Assembly: GCF_037126175.1 (NCBI RefSeq)
Contig: NZ_CP146986.1
Coordinates: forward strand, 5,518,501 to 5,582,500
DNA from: Pseudomonas sp. RSB 5.4
GTDB lineage: Bacteria > Pseudomonadota > Gammaproteobacteria > Pseudomonadales > Pseudomonadaceae
Direction: 5' to 3'
DNA length: 64,000 bases
The notes under the pieces were generated by a model that did not search any database, had not been told where the DNA came from, and saw only the letters and a list, made by a program, of their open reading frames with translations. Each line of letters opens with the position of its first letter. Within the stretch, counting starts at the first letter, position 1. Below, one piece after another: positions 8,778 to 17,455 of the stretch. The translations under genes were made by a program, and so were the position numbers.

Positions 8778-9773
8778 TCAGTCCCGGTGAATACGCTGCT
8801 TGAAGGTACGGGCGATGGCCTGCACGCCAGGCTTGTATTGCGATTGCTCGACGGCGGCCAGCGCCAGTTCCAGCGCCTTGTCGGCGATCAACTGGTGCTG
8901 CTGGGCCATGGCGTTGACCGGCAGCGGCAGGAAGTCCAGCAACTGCGTATCACCGAAGGTGCCCAGACGTAGCGGGCGGGATTTGAGCGGGAAGTCATGC
9001 AGCGCATCGAACACGCCCTGCAACAGCACGTAGGACGTGGTCACCAGCGCATCCGGCAAATGCCCCAGACGTTGCAGGAGTTCTTCCATCAATTGCTTGC
9101 CGCATTCACGGCTGAAGGACTCGGCGTGCTCGATCAGCACTTCGCCTTTGAAGTCGACCAGTGCCTGCTTGAAGCCGGCCGCACGTTCCTGGCTGATGCT
9201 CAGCTCCGGACGCGCACCGAGCAGCACGATCTGTTTTGGTTGCGGATCGAGCAGGCTCTGGGTCAGGTGCAGGCTGGCTTCGCGGTCGTCACTGATCACC
9301 GAGCAGAAGTGCTCGGGTTCCATGACCCGGTCGATGGCTATGATCGGCAAGCCCTTGGCCTGCAACTGGCGGTAGCTATCGTCACCGGCCGGCAGACAAC
9401 TGGCGACGATCAGCGCATCGCAGCGGCGCGCCTTGAACAGTTGCAGCAATTGGCGCTCGCTGTCCGGCGCGTCGTCAGAGCTGGCAATCAGCAACTGATA
9501 GCCCCGCGCTCGCGCGCCTTGCTCCAGCAGTTTGGCGATCCGCGCGTAACTGGGGTTTTCCAGATCCGGCAGAATAAAGCCCAACGTGCGCGTGTGCCGA
9601 CTGCGCAACCCGGCGGCTTGTGGATTGGGGGTGAAGCCGTGCTGTTCGACGACTGCACGCACCCGCTCGACCGTGGCGCTGCTGATGCGTTGCTGTTCGG
9701 CCTTGCCGTTGATGACGTAGCTGGCGGTGGTCACGGACACTCCGGCCAACCGCGCGATATCACTGAGTTTCAA
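8778..9773 (-). CDS. cra: Catabolite repressor/activator Cra (FruR), LacI family
   Basis: A 331-residue LacI/GalR-family regulator. The N-terminal helix-turn-helix is LSDIARLAGVSVTTASYVING, with hinge and periplasmic-binding-like effector domain after it. In Pseudomonas putida the orthologue represses the fru operon and is released by fructose 1-phosphate. The frame extends to 9860, but I place the start at the TTG at 9773: it gives MKLSDIARL as the N-terminus, which is the family-typical beginning, and AAGGA stands nine bases upstream. An ATG start at 9860 would add a 29-residue tail before the DNA-binding domain, which is unusual. The gene is divergent from fruB. Confidence 0.93.
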   Translation of the reverse strand: MKLSDIARLAGVSVTTASYVINGKAEQQRISSATVERVRAVVEQHGFTPNPQAAGLRSRHTRTLGFILPDLENPSYARIAKLLEQGARARGYQLLIASSDDAPDSERQLLQLFKARRCDALIVASCLPAGDDSYRQLQAKGLPIIAIDRVMEPEHFCSVISDDREASLHLTQSLLDPQPKQIVLLGARPELSISQERAAGFKQALVDFKGEVLIEHAESFSRECGKQLMEELLQRLGHLPDALVTTSYVLLQGVFDALHDFPLKSRPLRLGTFGDTQLLDFLPLPVNAMAQQHQLIADKALELALAAVEQSQYKPGVQAIARTFKQRIHRD

Positions 9774-9918
9774 CCCGGGATTTCCTTGTTTTTTCGAGCT
9801 TGCCGCGACATTTTCGCCAATCCTACCCGATTCGGGCAGACGACTATTGTCGCAGCGCATCCGACAAGTTGGACTTCAAGGATGAGACATTATCGAGTAA
9901 CGTGCCGATCAATCTAGA

Positions 9919-9930
9919 TTAAACGTTTCA
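9919..9930. promoter_or_regulatory. Cra operator in the cra-fruB intergenic region
   Basis: TTAAACGTTTCA matches, from memory, the Cra operator reported for the P. putida fruB promoter; it is a near-palindrome (10 of 12 bases symmetrical) centred on CG. It lies between the divergent cra and fruB genes, about 150 bases from each start. Confidence 0.75.
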
Positions 9931-10079
9931 GCAAGCGTATTTTCTACGTTTTAGACGCCTTTGGCCGGTTCTGCCGTGAAACCGCCAAAACTGCCGCTGA
10001 AAAGCAGGCTGACCAGCGCCTAAGCTGTGACCATTCAAAACAATATCCTGGCGCATCCATGTGCCAAAAAGGAGATCGC

Positions 10080-12941
10080 ATGCTCGAGCTCACTATAGAG
10101 CAGATATCCATGGGCCAATCGGCTGTGGATAAACCCGCCGCCCTGCAATTGCTCGCCCATCATCTGGTGGCCGATGGCCTGGTCGCCGATGGCTACCTCG
10201 CCGGCTTGCAGGCCCGGGAAGCCCAGGGCTCGACCTTTCTCGGCCAGGGTATCGCCATCCCCCACGGCACCCCGGAGACCCGCGATCAGGTATTCGCCAC
10301 CGGCGTGCGGCTGATGCAGTTTCCCGAGGGGGTGGATTGGGGCGATGGGCAGATCGTTTATCTGGCGATCGGCATCGCCGCCAAATCCGACGAACACCTG
10401 CGTCTGCTGCAACTGCTGACCCGCGCCCTCGGCGAAACCGATCTGGGTCAGGCGCTGCGTCGCGCCAGCTCGCCGGAAGCGCTGCTGAAACTGCTGCAAG
10501 GTGCGCCGCAGGAACTGGCGCTGGATGCGCAGATGATCGGCCTCGGCGTGTCGGCTGACGATTTTGAAGAGCTGGTCTGGCGTGGCGCGCGTCTGTTGCG
10601 TCAGGCAGATTGTGTGAGCAATGGGTTTGCCGGCGTGTTGCAGCAAGTCGAAGCGCTGCCGCTGGGCGATGGCCTGTGGTGGCTGCACAGCGAGCAGACC
10701 GTTAAGCGCCCGGGCCTGGCCTTCGTCACCCCGGACAAACCGATGCGTTACCTCGGCCAGCCGCTCAGTGGTCTGTTCTGTCTGGCCAGTTTGGGTGAGG
10801 CGCATCAGGCGCTGCTCGAACGTCTGTGTGCACTGCTCATTGAAGGGCGCGGCCATGAACTGGGCCGCGCCACCAGCAGCCGCAAAGTCCTCGAAGTGCT
10901 CGGCGGCGAACTGCCCGCCGATTGGCCGAGCGCGCGTATTGCCCTGGCCAACGCTCACGGTCTGCATGCACGCCCGGCGAAGATTCTTGCGCAACTGGCG
11001 AAGAGTTTTGACGGTGAAATCCGCGTGCGCATCGTCGACAGCGCGGACAGCGCCGTGTCGGTAAAAAGCCTGAGCAAGCTGCTGAGTCTCGGCGCCCGTC
11101 GTGGTCAGGTGCTGGAGTTGATCGCCGAACCGAGCATCGCCGCTGATGCCCTGCCGGCGCTGCTGGCCGCTATCGAAGAAGGCCTCGGCGAAGAAGTCGA
11201 ACCGTTGCCGGCCGTGAGTCAGCAACGCGAAGCCATCGCTGATATCGCCGAAGTGCTGATCGCCCCGGCGTCCGGCGCGCAGTTGCAGGCGATCCCTGCT
11301 GCACCGGGCATCGCCATTGGTCCAGCGCACATTCAGGTGCAACAGGCTATCGATTACCCGTTGCGCGGCGAGTCCGCGGCCATTGAGCGCGAGCGTCTCA
11401 AACAAGCGCTGAGCGATGTGCGCAGTGACATCCAGGGCCTGATCGAACGCAGCAAGGCCAAGGCGATTCGCGAGATTTTCATCACCCACCAGGAAATGCT
11501 CGACGACCCGGAACTGACCGACGAAGTCGACACCCGTCTCAAGCAAGGCGAGAGCGCCGAAGCGGCGTGGATGGCGGTGATTGAAGCGGCGGCCAAGCAA
11601 CAGGAATCGCTGCAGGACGCGTTGCTCGCCGAGCGGGCGGCGGACCTGCGTGACATCGGGCGCCGGGTGCTGGCGCAACTCTGCGGTGTGCAGACGCCGA
11701 ACGAGCCGGAGCAGCCGTACATTCTGGTGATGGACGAAGTCGGCCCATCCGACGTGGCGCGGCTCGATCCGGCGCGCGTCGCGGGGATTCTCACCGCTCG
11801 CGGCGGCGCCACCGCGCACAGTGCAATCGTCGCCCGTGCTCTCGGAATTCCGGCGCTGGTCGGTGCGGGCGCAGCGGTGCTGCTGCTGGCACCGGGCACG
11901 CCGTTGCTGCTCGACGGCCAGCGCGGTCGCCTGCACGTCGACGCCGATGCCGCGACCCTGCAACGCGCCGCCGAAGAACGTGATACCCGCGAACAACGTC
12001 TCAAGGCTGCCGCCGAACAACGCCATCAACCGGCACACACCACTGACGGCCACGCCGTGGAAGTGTTCGCCAACATCGGTGAAAGCGCCGGGGTCAGCGC
12101 TGCGGTCGAGCAGGGCGCCGAAGGCATTGGTCTGCTGCGCACCGAACTGATTTTCATGGCCCACCCGCAAGCGCCAGACGAAGCCACTCAGGAAGCCGAA
12201 TACCGTCGCGTTCTCGATGGCCTCGCCGGGAGACCGCTGGTGGTGCGCACCCTTGATGTCGGAGGCGACAAACCGCTGCCATATTGGCCGATCGCCAAGG
12301 AAGAAAACCCGTTCCTCGGCGTGCGCGGCATTCGCCTCACGTTGCAGCGTCCGCAGATCATGGAAGCGCAATTGCGCGCCTTGCTGCGTTCGGCGGATAA
12401 CCGTCCATTGCGGATCATGTTCCCGATGGTCGGTAGCGTCGAAGAGTGGCGTCAGGCCCGCGACATGACCGAGCGCCTGCGCCTGGAAATCCCGGTTGCC
12501 GATCTGCAACTGGGGATCATGATTGAAGTACCGTCCGCCGCATTGCTGGCGCCGGTGCTGGCCAAGGAAGTCGACTTCTTCAGTGTCGGCACCAACGACC
12601 TGACGCAATACACCCTGGCCATCGACCGAGGTCACCCGACACTGTCGGCCCAGGCTGACGGCCTGCACCCGGCGGTGCTGCAGTTGATCGACATCACCGT
12701 GCGCGCCGCGCATGCCCATGGCAAATGGGTCGGCGTGTGCGGCGAACTGGCGGCAGATCCGCTGGCGGTGCCGGTGCTGGTCGGCCTCGGCGTCGATGAG
12801 CTGAGCGTATCCGGGCGCAGCATCGCCGAGGTCAAGGCGCGCATCCGCGAACTCAGCCTGACCCAGGCGCAAACCCTTGCTCAACAAGCCCTCACCGTGG
12901 GCAGCGCGAACGAAGTGCGTGCATTAGTGGAGGCCCTGTAA
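10080..12941 (+). CDS. fruB: Fructose PTS multiphosphoryl transfer protein (EIIA-HPr-EI)
   Basis: A 953-residue cytoplasmic fusion that carries phosphate from phosphoenolpyruvate to the fructose permease. The order is EIIA-Fru (active H62 in AIPHGTP), HPr-like domain (H296 in GLHARPA), then Enzyme I (H580 in GGATAHSAIVAR, and the PEP-binding cysteine C887 in VCGELAADP). Pseudomonads use this single protein in place of separate EI and HPr. The ATG at 10080 follows AAGGAG at seven bases; an ATG at 10059 lacks a ribosome site. The stop shares one base with the fruK start (TAATG), so translation is coupled. Confidence 0.97.
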   Translation: MLELTIEQISMGQSAVDKPAALQLLAHHLVADGLVADGYLAGLQAREAQGSTFLGQGIAIPHGTPETRDQVFATGVRLMQFPEGVDWGDGQIVYLAIGIAAKSDEHLRLLQLLTRALGETDLGQALRRASSPEALLKLLQGAPQELALDAQMIGLGVSADDFEELVWRGARLLRQADCVSNGFAGVLQQVEALPLGDGLWWLHSEQTVKRPGLAFVTPDKPMRYLGQPLSGLFCLASLGEAHQALLERLCALLIEGRGHELGRATSSRKVLEVLGGELPADWPSARIALANAHGLHARPAKILAQLAKSFDGEIRVRIVDSADSAVSVKSLSKLLSLGARRGQVLELIAEPSIAADALPALLAAIEEGLGEEVEPLPAVSQQREAIADIAEVLIAPASGAQLQAIPAAPGIAIGPAHIQVQQAIDYPLRGESAAIERERLKQALSDVRSDIQGLIERSKAKAIREIFITHQEMLDDPELTDEVDTRLKQGESAEAAWMAVIEAAAKQQESLQDALLAERAADLRDIGRRVLAQLCGVQTPNEPEQPYILVMDEVGPSDVARLDPARVAGILTARGGATAHSAIVARALGIPALVGAGAAVLLLAPGTPLLLDGQRGRLHVDADAATLQRAAEERDTREQRLKAAAEQRHQPAHTTDGHAVEVFANIGESAGVSAAVEQGAEGIGLLRTELIFMAHPQAPDEATQEAEYRRVLDGLAGRPLVVRTLDVGGDKPLPYWPIAKEENPFLGVRGIRLTLQRPQIMEAQLRALLRSADNRPLRIMFPMVGSVEEWRQARDMTERLRLEIPVADLQLGIMIEVPSAALLAPVLAKEVDFFSVGTNDLTQYTLAIDRGHPTLSAQADGLHPAVLQLIDITVRAAHAHGKWVGVCGELAADPLAVPVLVGLGVDELSVSGRSIAEVKARIRELSLTQAQTLAQQALTVGSANEVRALVEAL

Positions 12942-13882
12942 TGGCCAAGATTCTCACCCTGACCCTTAACCCGGCGCTGGACCTCACGGTCGAGCTGTCG
13001 CGCCTTGAGGCCGGTCAGGTCAACCGCAGCGACGAGATGCACACCCACGCCGCCGGCAAAGGCGTGAACGTCGCGCAGGTGCTGGCGGACCTCGGGCATC
13101 AACTGACGGTCAGCGGCTTTCTCGGCGAAGACAATCTGCAAGCCTTCGAAACCCTGTTCGCCAAGCGCGGCTTCGTCGACGCGTTCATCCGCGTGCCGGG
13201 GGAGACGCGCAGCAACATCAAGGTCGCCGAGCATGACGGGCGTATCACCGACATCAACGGCCCGGGGCCGGTGGTCGACGCGGCGGCGCAGCGGGCGTTG
13301 CTCGAGCGTCTGCTGCAGATCGCCCCGGGGCATGACGCGGTGGTGGTCGCCGGCAGTCTGCCGCGCGGCGTCAGCGCGCAGTGGTTGCGCGAACTGATCG
13401 AACGTCTGACCGGTCTCGGTCTGAAAGTCGCCCTCGACAGCAGCGGTGAAGCCTTGCGTGCGGCGATTGAAGCGCGCCCGTGGCTGATCAAGCCGAACAC
13501 CGAAGAACTCGCCGATGCGCTCGATTGCGATGTGGTCTCGCACGCCGCCGAAGCTCAGGCTGCGGCGTGCCTGCACGCCAAAGGTATCGAGCACGTGGTG
13601 ATTTCCCACGGTGCCGACGGGGTGAACTGGTTCAGCGTCGGCTCGGCGCTGCATGCCACGCCGCCGAAGGTCACGGTCGCCAGTACGGTGGGTGCCGGTG
13701 ACTCGTTGCTGGCCGGCATGCTGCACGGTCTGCTCAGTGCCGATACTCCCGAGCAGACCCTGCGCACGGCCACGGCGATTGCCGCGATGGCGGTGACGCA
13801 GATCGGTTTCGGCATCAACGATGCGGCGCAACTGGCGCAGCTCGAACAGGGCGTACGCGTGCGTCCCCTGACAGAACAATAA
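12941..13882 (+). CDS. fruK: 1-phosphofructokinase
   Basis: A 313-residue PfkB-type sugar kinase that converts fructose 1-phosphate to fructose 1,6-bisphosphate. The N-terminal family motif AAGKGVNVAQVLADLG begins at about 37 and the C-terminal anion-hole motif TVGAGDS carries the catalytic base D254. It sits between fruB and fruA, overlapping the fruB stop by one base and followed by an 11-base gap. Its activity removes the inducer of Cra, so the operon is self-limiting. Confidence 0.97.
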   Translation: MAKILTLTLNPALDLTVELSRLEAGQVNRSDEMHTHAAGKGVNVAQVLADLGHQLTVSGFLGEDNLQAFETLFAKRGFVDAFIRVPGETRSNIKVAEHDGRITDINGPGPVVDAAAQRALLERLLQIAPGHDAVVVAGSLPRGVSAQWLRELIERLTGLGLKVALDSSGEALRAAIEARPWLIKPNTEELADALDCDVVSHAAEAQAAACLHAKGIEHVVISHGADGVNWFSVGSALHATPPKVTVASTVGAGDSLLAGMLHGLLSADTPEQTLRTATAIAAMAVTQIGFGINDAAQLAQLEQGVRVRPLTEQ

Positions 13883-13893
13883 GAGGGTTTGTC

Positions 13894-15627
13894 ATGAAGT
13901 TAGCCATTGTCACGGCCTGCCCGAACGGCATGGTCACCAGTGTGCTGTGCGCCCGTCTGCTCGATGCGGCGGCCCAGCGTCAGGGCTGGAGCACCAGCGT
14001 TGAAGTGGTCGATGCGGCGCACCCCGAGCGCGAATTGTCGGCCGCCACTATTGCGGCGGCGGAGTGGGTGTTGCTGGTGGTCACCGGTGACATCGACATG
14101 CGCCGTTTTGTCGGCAAGCGTGTGTTCCGCATCGCCCCGGCGCAAGCGCTGCAGGATGTCGAAGCGGTGCTGCGTCGCGGTGCTGAAGAGGCCGAGGTTT
14201 ACGTCGCCAGCGAAGCCGTCCCGGTTGCCGCTGCGCAACGTGCGCCGCGCATCGTCGCCATCACCGCGTGCCCGACCGGCGTCGCCCACACCTTCATGGC
14301 TGCCGAGGCGTTGCAGCAGACGGCCAAGCGTCTGGGCTATGAACTGCACGTCGAAACCCAGGGTTCGGTCGGCGCGAAAACCCCGCTCAGCGCGACGGCG
14401 ATTGCCGAGGCTGACGTGGTGTTGCTGGCGGCGGACATCGAAGTCGCCACCGAGCGTTTTGCCGGCAAGAAAATCTACCGCTGCGGCACCGGGATTGCTT
14501 TGAAGCAGTCCGAAGCGACCCTGAAAAAAGCCCTCGCCGAAGCTCAGGTGGAGAGCGCCGCGAGTGACGGCAACGCGCCGGCCAAGCAAGAGAAAACCGG
14601 GGTCTACAAACACCTGCTGACGGGCGTGTCGTTCATGCTGCCGATGGTGGTGGCCGGTGGTCTGATGATCGCGCTGTCGTTCGTCTTCGGCATCACCGCG
14701 TTCAAGGAAGAGGGCACGCTGGCGGCGGCGCTGATGCAGATCGGCGGTGAGACCGCGTTCAAGCTGATGGTGCCGCTGCTTGCCGGTTACATCGCCTACT
14801 CGATCGCCGACCGCCCGGGCCTGGCGCCGGGGATGATTGGTGGCTTGCTCGCCAGTACGCTTGGGGCGGGGTTCATCGGCGGGATCGTCGCCGGTTTCAT
14901 CGCCGGTTATGCGGCCAAGGCCATCAGTCGCTATGTCGCCTTGCCGCAAAGTCTTGAAGCGCTGAAACCGATCCTGATCATCCCGTTGTTCGCCAGCCTG
15001 TTCACCGGGCTGGTGATGATCTACGTGGTCGGTAAACCGGTTGCCGGCATGCTTGCGGCGCTGACGCATTTTCTCGACAGCATGGGCACGACCAACGCGA
15101 TTCTGCTCGGGGTGTTGCTCGGCGGCATGATGTGCGTCGACCTCGGTGGGCCGATCAACAAAGCCGCGTATGCGTTCTCGGTCGGGCTGCTGGCTTCGCA
15201 GAGTTACGCGCCGATGGCCGCGACCATGGCCGCCGGCATGGTGCCGCCAATCGGACTGGGCATCGCCACCTTCATTGCCCGCCGCAAGTTCGCCCAGACC
15301 GAGCGCGAGGCCGGTAAAGCGGCGCTGGTGCTGGGGCTGTGCTTCATCTCCGAAGGGGCGATTCCGTTTGCCGCGAAAGACCCGCTGCGAGTGATTCCGG
15401 CGAGCATCGCCGGTGGTGCGTTGACTGGCGCGTTGTCGATGTACTTCGGCTGCAAACTGATGGCGCCGCACGGTGGCTTGTTTGTGCTGGCGATCCCGAA
15501 TGCGATCAATCATGCGTTGCTGTATCTGCTGGCGATTGTCGCGGGGAGTTTGTTGACGGCGGTGGTTTACGCGGCGGTCAAACGCGCGGAAGCCACGGAA
15601 CTGGCGGTCGACCCCGTCAACGCCTGA
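13894..15627 (+). CDS. fruA: Fructose-specific PTS permease EIIB'BC
   Basis: A 577-residue inner-membrane permease that imports fructose and phosphorylates it at C1. The first 100 residues are a IIB-like domain (ACPNGMVTS, C9), the second IIB domain has the phosphorylated cysteine C126 in TACPTGVAHTFMAAE, and the IIC membrane domain begins at about residue 240 with eight or more hydrophobic spans (MLPMVVAGGLMIALSF onward). AGAGGG lies before the ATG. It is the last gene of the fru operon, with a REP pair after it. Confidence 0.96.
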   Translation: MKLAIVTACPNGMVTSVLCARLLDAAAQRQGWSTSVEVVDAAHPERELSAATIAAAEWVLLVVTGDIDMRRFVGKRVFRIAPAQALQDVEAVLRRGAEEAEVYVASEAVPVAAAQRAPRIVAITACPTGVAHTFMAAEALQQTAKRLGYELHVETQGSVGAKTPLSATAIAEADVVLLAADIEVATERFAGKKIYRCGTGIALKQSEATLKKALAEAQVESAASDGNAPAKQEKTGVYKHLLTGVSFMLPMVVAGGLMIALSFVFGITAFKEEGTLAAALMQIGGETAFKLMVPLLAGYIAYSIADRPGLAPGMIGGLLASTLGAGFIGGIVAGFIAGYAAKAISRYVALPQSLEALKPILIIPLFASLFTGLVMIYVVGKPVAGMLAALTHFLDSMGTTNAILLGVLLGGMMCVDLGGPINKAAYAFSVGLLASQSYAPMAATMAAGMVPPIGLGIATFIARRKFAQTEREAGKAALVLGLCFISEGAIPFAAKDPLRVIPASIAGGALTGALSMYFGCKLMAPHGGLFVLAIPNAINHALLYLLAIVAGSLLTAVVYAAVKRAEATELAVDPVNA

Positions 15628-15638
15628 CACCGCAACAA

Positions 15639-15732
15639 CCTGTGGGAGCGGGCTTGCTCGCGAAGGCGTCGTGTCAGTCGATATTTCTTTAACTGACACA
15701 CCGCTTTCGCGAGCAAGCCCGCTCCCACAGGG
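15639..15732. repeat. REP palindrome pair after fruA
   Basis: CCTGTGGGAGCGGGCTTGCT and its exact inverse bracket a 40-base centre. This is the common GGGAGCGGGCTTGCTCGCGA class of Pseudomonas REP and probably forms the 3' end of the fru mRNA. Confidence 0.9.
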
Positions 15733-15796
15733 GATGTGTTGTCATGCCGGATTCATCATTGCGTGCTTAAGTTTTCCTTTTTTCAGGGAGAACAGC

Positions 15797-17338
15797 ATGA
15801 GCGATTTCAACCTCGGGCGCCGTCGGGTCATGCAAGTGGTCGGCGCCGGGCTGCTGATGCCCGGGCTGGCGCCGGCAGTGATCGCGTCGGTCAAGGATCG
15901 GCCACAACTCACCGACGGCGTGCAGTCCGGCGACCTGCAGGGCGACCGCGCGATGATCTGGAGCCGCAGCGACCGCCCGGCGCGGATGGTGGTCGAGTGG
16001 GACACCCGCAGCCAGTTTCGCCACCCACGCCGTGTAGTCTCGGCCCTGGCCGATGCGCGCAGCGACTTCACCGCCCGGGTCGAACTCACCGGGCTGCCCG
16101 CCGATCAGGCGATTTTCTATCGCGTGTATTTCAAGGACGCACAAACCGGCGTCGCCAGCGAGCCGTGGCTCGGCCACCTGCGCAGCGCACCGACGGCGCG
16201 GCGCAATATTCGTTTTGTCTGGAGCGGTGACACCGTCGGCCAAGGCTTCGGCATCAACCCGGACATCGGCGGCATGCGCATCTACGAATCCATGCGTCTG
16301 CGCTTGCCGGACTTCTTTATCCACAGCGGCGACACCATCTACGCCGACGGCCCGGTGCCGGCGCAATTGACCACTGAAGGCGGGCGGATCTGGCGCAATC
16401 TCACCACCGAAGCCAAGAGCAAAGTCGCGCAGACCCTCGACGATTATCGCGGCAACTATCGCTACAACCTGATGGACGAAAACATCCGCCGCTTCAACGC
16501 CGAAGTCCCGCAGATCTGGCAGTGGGACGACCACGAAGTGGTCAATAACTGGTCGCCGGGCAAGCAGCTCGACGAGCGCTATCAGGAAAAAGATATCCAC
16601 ACCCTGGTCGGCCGTGCGCGCAAGGCCTGGCTGGAATATTCGCCGATGCGATTGCAGGCGGCCGATGGCGGCGGACGGATCTATCGCAAGCTCAGCTACG
16701 GGCCGATGCTCGACGTGTTCGTGCTCGACATGCGCAGTTATCGCGGGGCCAACGACGACAACCTCGGCGCGGCCAAACCTTTCCTCGGGCGCGAACAACT
16801 GGACTGGCTCAAGCGTGGGCTGGAGCACTCCAAGGCGCAGTGGAAGGTGATCGCCGCCGACATGCCGATCGGCCTCGGTGTGCCCGACGGTGAAGTCAGC
16901 CCCGGCGTGGCACGCTGGGAGGCGGTGGCCAACGGCGATCCCGGCCCGGCGCAAGGACGTGAGTTGGAAGTCGCTGAGTTGCTGGGTTTCCTGCGCGCGC
17001 AACAGGTACGCAATTTCGTGTTTCTGACCGCGGACGTGCATTACTGCGCGGCGCATCACTACCATCCGGAGCGCGCGGCGTTTCAGGATTTCGAACCGTT
17101 CTGGGAGTTTGTCGCCGGGCCGCTGAATGCCGGGAGCTTCGGGCCTAATCCGCTGGACAAGACCTTCGGCCCGGAAGTGGTGTTCCAGAAGGCTCCGCCG
17201 ACGCAGAACGCTTCACCATTTGCCGGGTTTCAGTTCTTTGGCGAGGTGAATATCGAAGGGCAGAGCGGGGAGATGAGTGTGGTGTTGCGGGATTTGAATG
17301 GGGTGGCGGTGTTTGAGCAGAAGTTGCAGCCCGTCTAG
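15797..17338 (+). CDS. PhoD-like alkaline phosphatase, Tat-exported
   Basis: A 513-residue metallophosphoesterase of the PhoD family, predicted to act in the periplasm on phosphate mono- or diesters. The N-terminus has a twin-arginine signal (LGRRRVMQVVGAG, residues 6-18, with a hydrophobic run ending near PAVIA). The core holds the metallophosphatase motifs SGDTVG, HSGDTIYAD, WDDHEVVNN and TADVHYC. The frame is open upstream to 15671, but that part runs through the REP element; the ATG at 15797 follows AGGGAGA. It is a single-gene unit between two REP pairs. I see no Pho box. The physiological substrate is unknown. Confidence 0.9.
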   Translation: MSDFNLGRRRVMQVVGAGLLMPGLAPAVIASVKDRPQLTDGVQSGDLQGDRAMIWSRSDRPARMVVEWDTRSQFRHPRRVVSALADARSDFTARVELTGLPADQAIFYRVYFKDAQTGVASEPWLGHLRSAPTARRNIRFVWSGDTVGQGFGINPDIGGMRIYESMRLRLPDFFIHSGDTIYADGPVPAQLTTEGGRIWRNLTTEAKSKVAQTLDDYRGNYRYNLMDENIRRFNAEVPQIWQWDDHEVVNNWSPGKQLDERYQEKDIHTLVGRARKAWLEYSPMRLQAADGGGRIYRKLSYGPMLDVFVLDMRSYRGANDDNLGAAKPFLGREQLDWLKRGLEHSKAQWKVIAADMPIGLGVPDGEVSPGVARWEAVANGDPGPAQGRELEVAELLGFLRAQQVRNFVFLTADVHYCAAHHYHPERAAFQDFEPFWEFVAGPLNAGSFGPNPLDKTFGPEVVFQKAPPTQNASPFAGFQFFGEVNIEGQSGEMSVVLRDLNGVAVFEQKLQPV

Positions 17339-17349
17339 ACGCTGCGGAA

Positions 17350-17442
17350 CCTGTGGGAGCGGGCTTGCTCGCGAAGACGGTGTGTCAGCGAAGTTGATAT
17401 CGACTGGCACGGTGCCTTCGCGAGCAAGCCCGCTCCCCCAGG
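17350..17442. repeat. REP palindrome pair between phoD-like gene and piuB
   Basis: CCTGTGGGAGCGGGCTTGCT and an inverse copy with one change (CCCGCTCCCCCAGG) lie between the two convergent genes, where they can act as a shared 3' end. Confidence 0.88.
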
Positions 17443-17455
17443 GGAATGATGGGTG

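Noticed and set aside
10035..12887. A 950-residue minus-strand open frame
   Set aside because: It is antisense to fruB, whose EIIA, HPr and EI active sites are all intact. The antisense product is rich in Gln, His and Arg with no family pattern.
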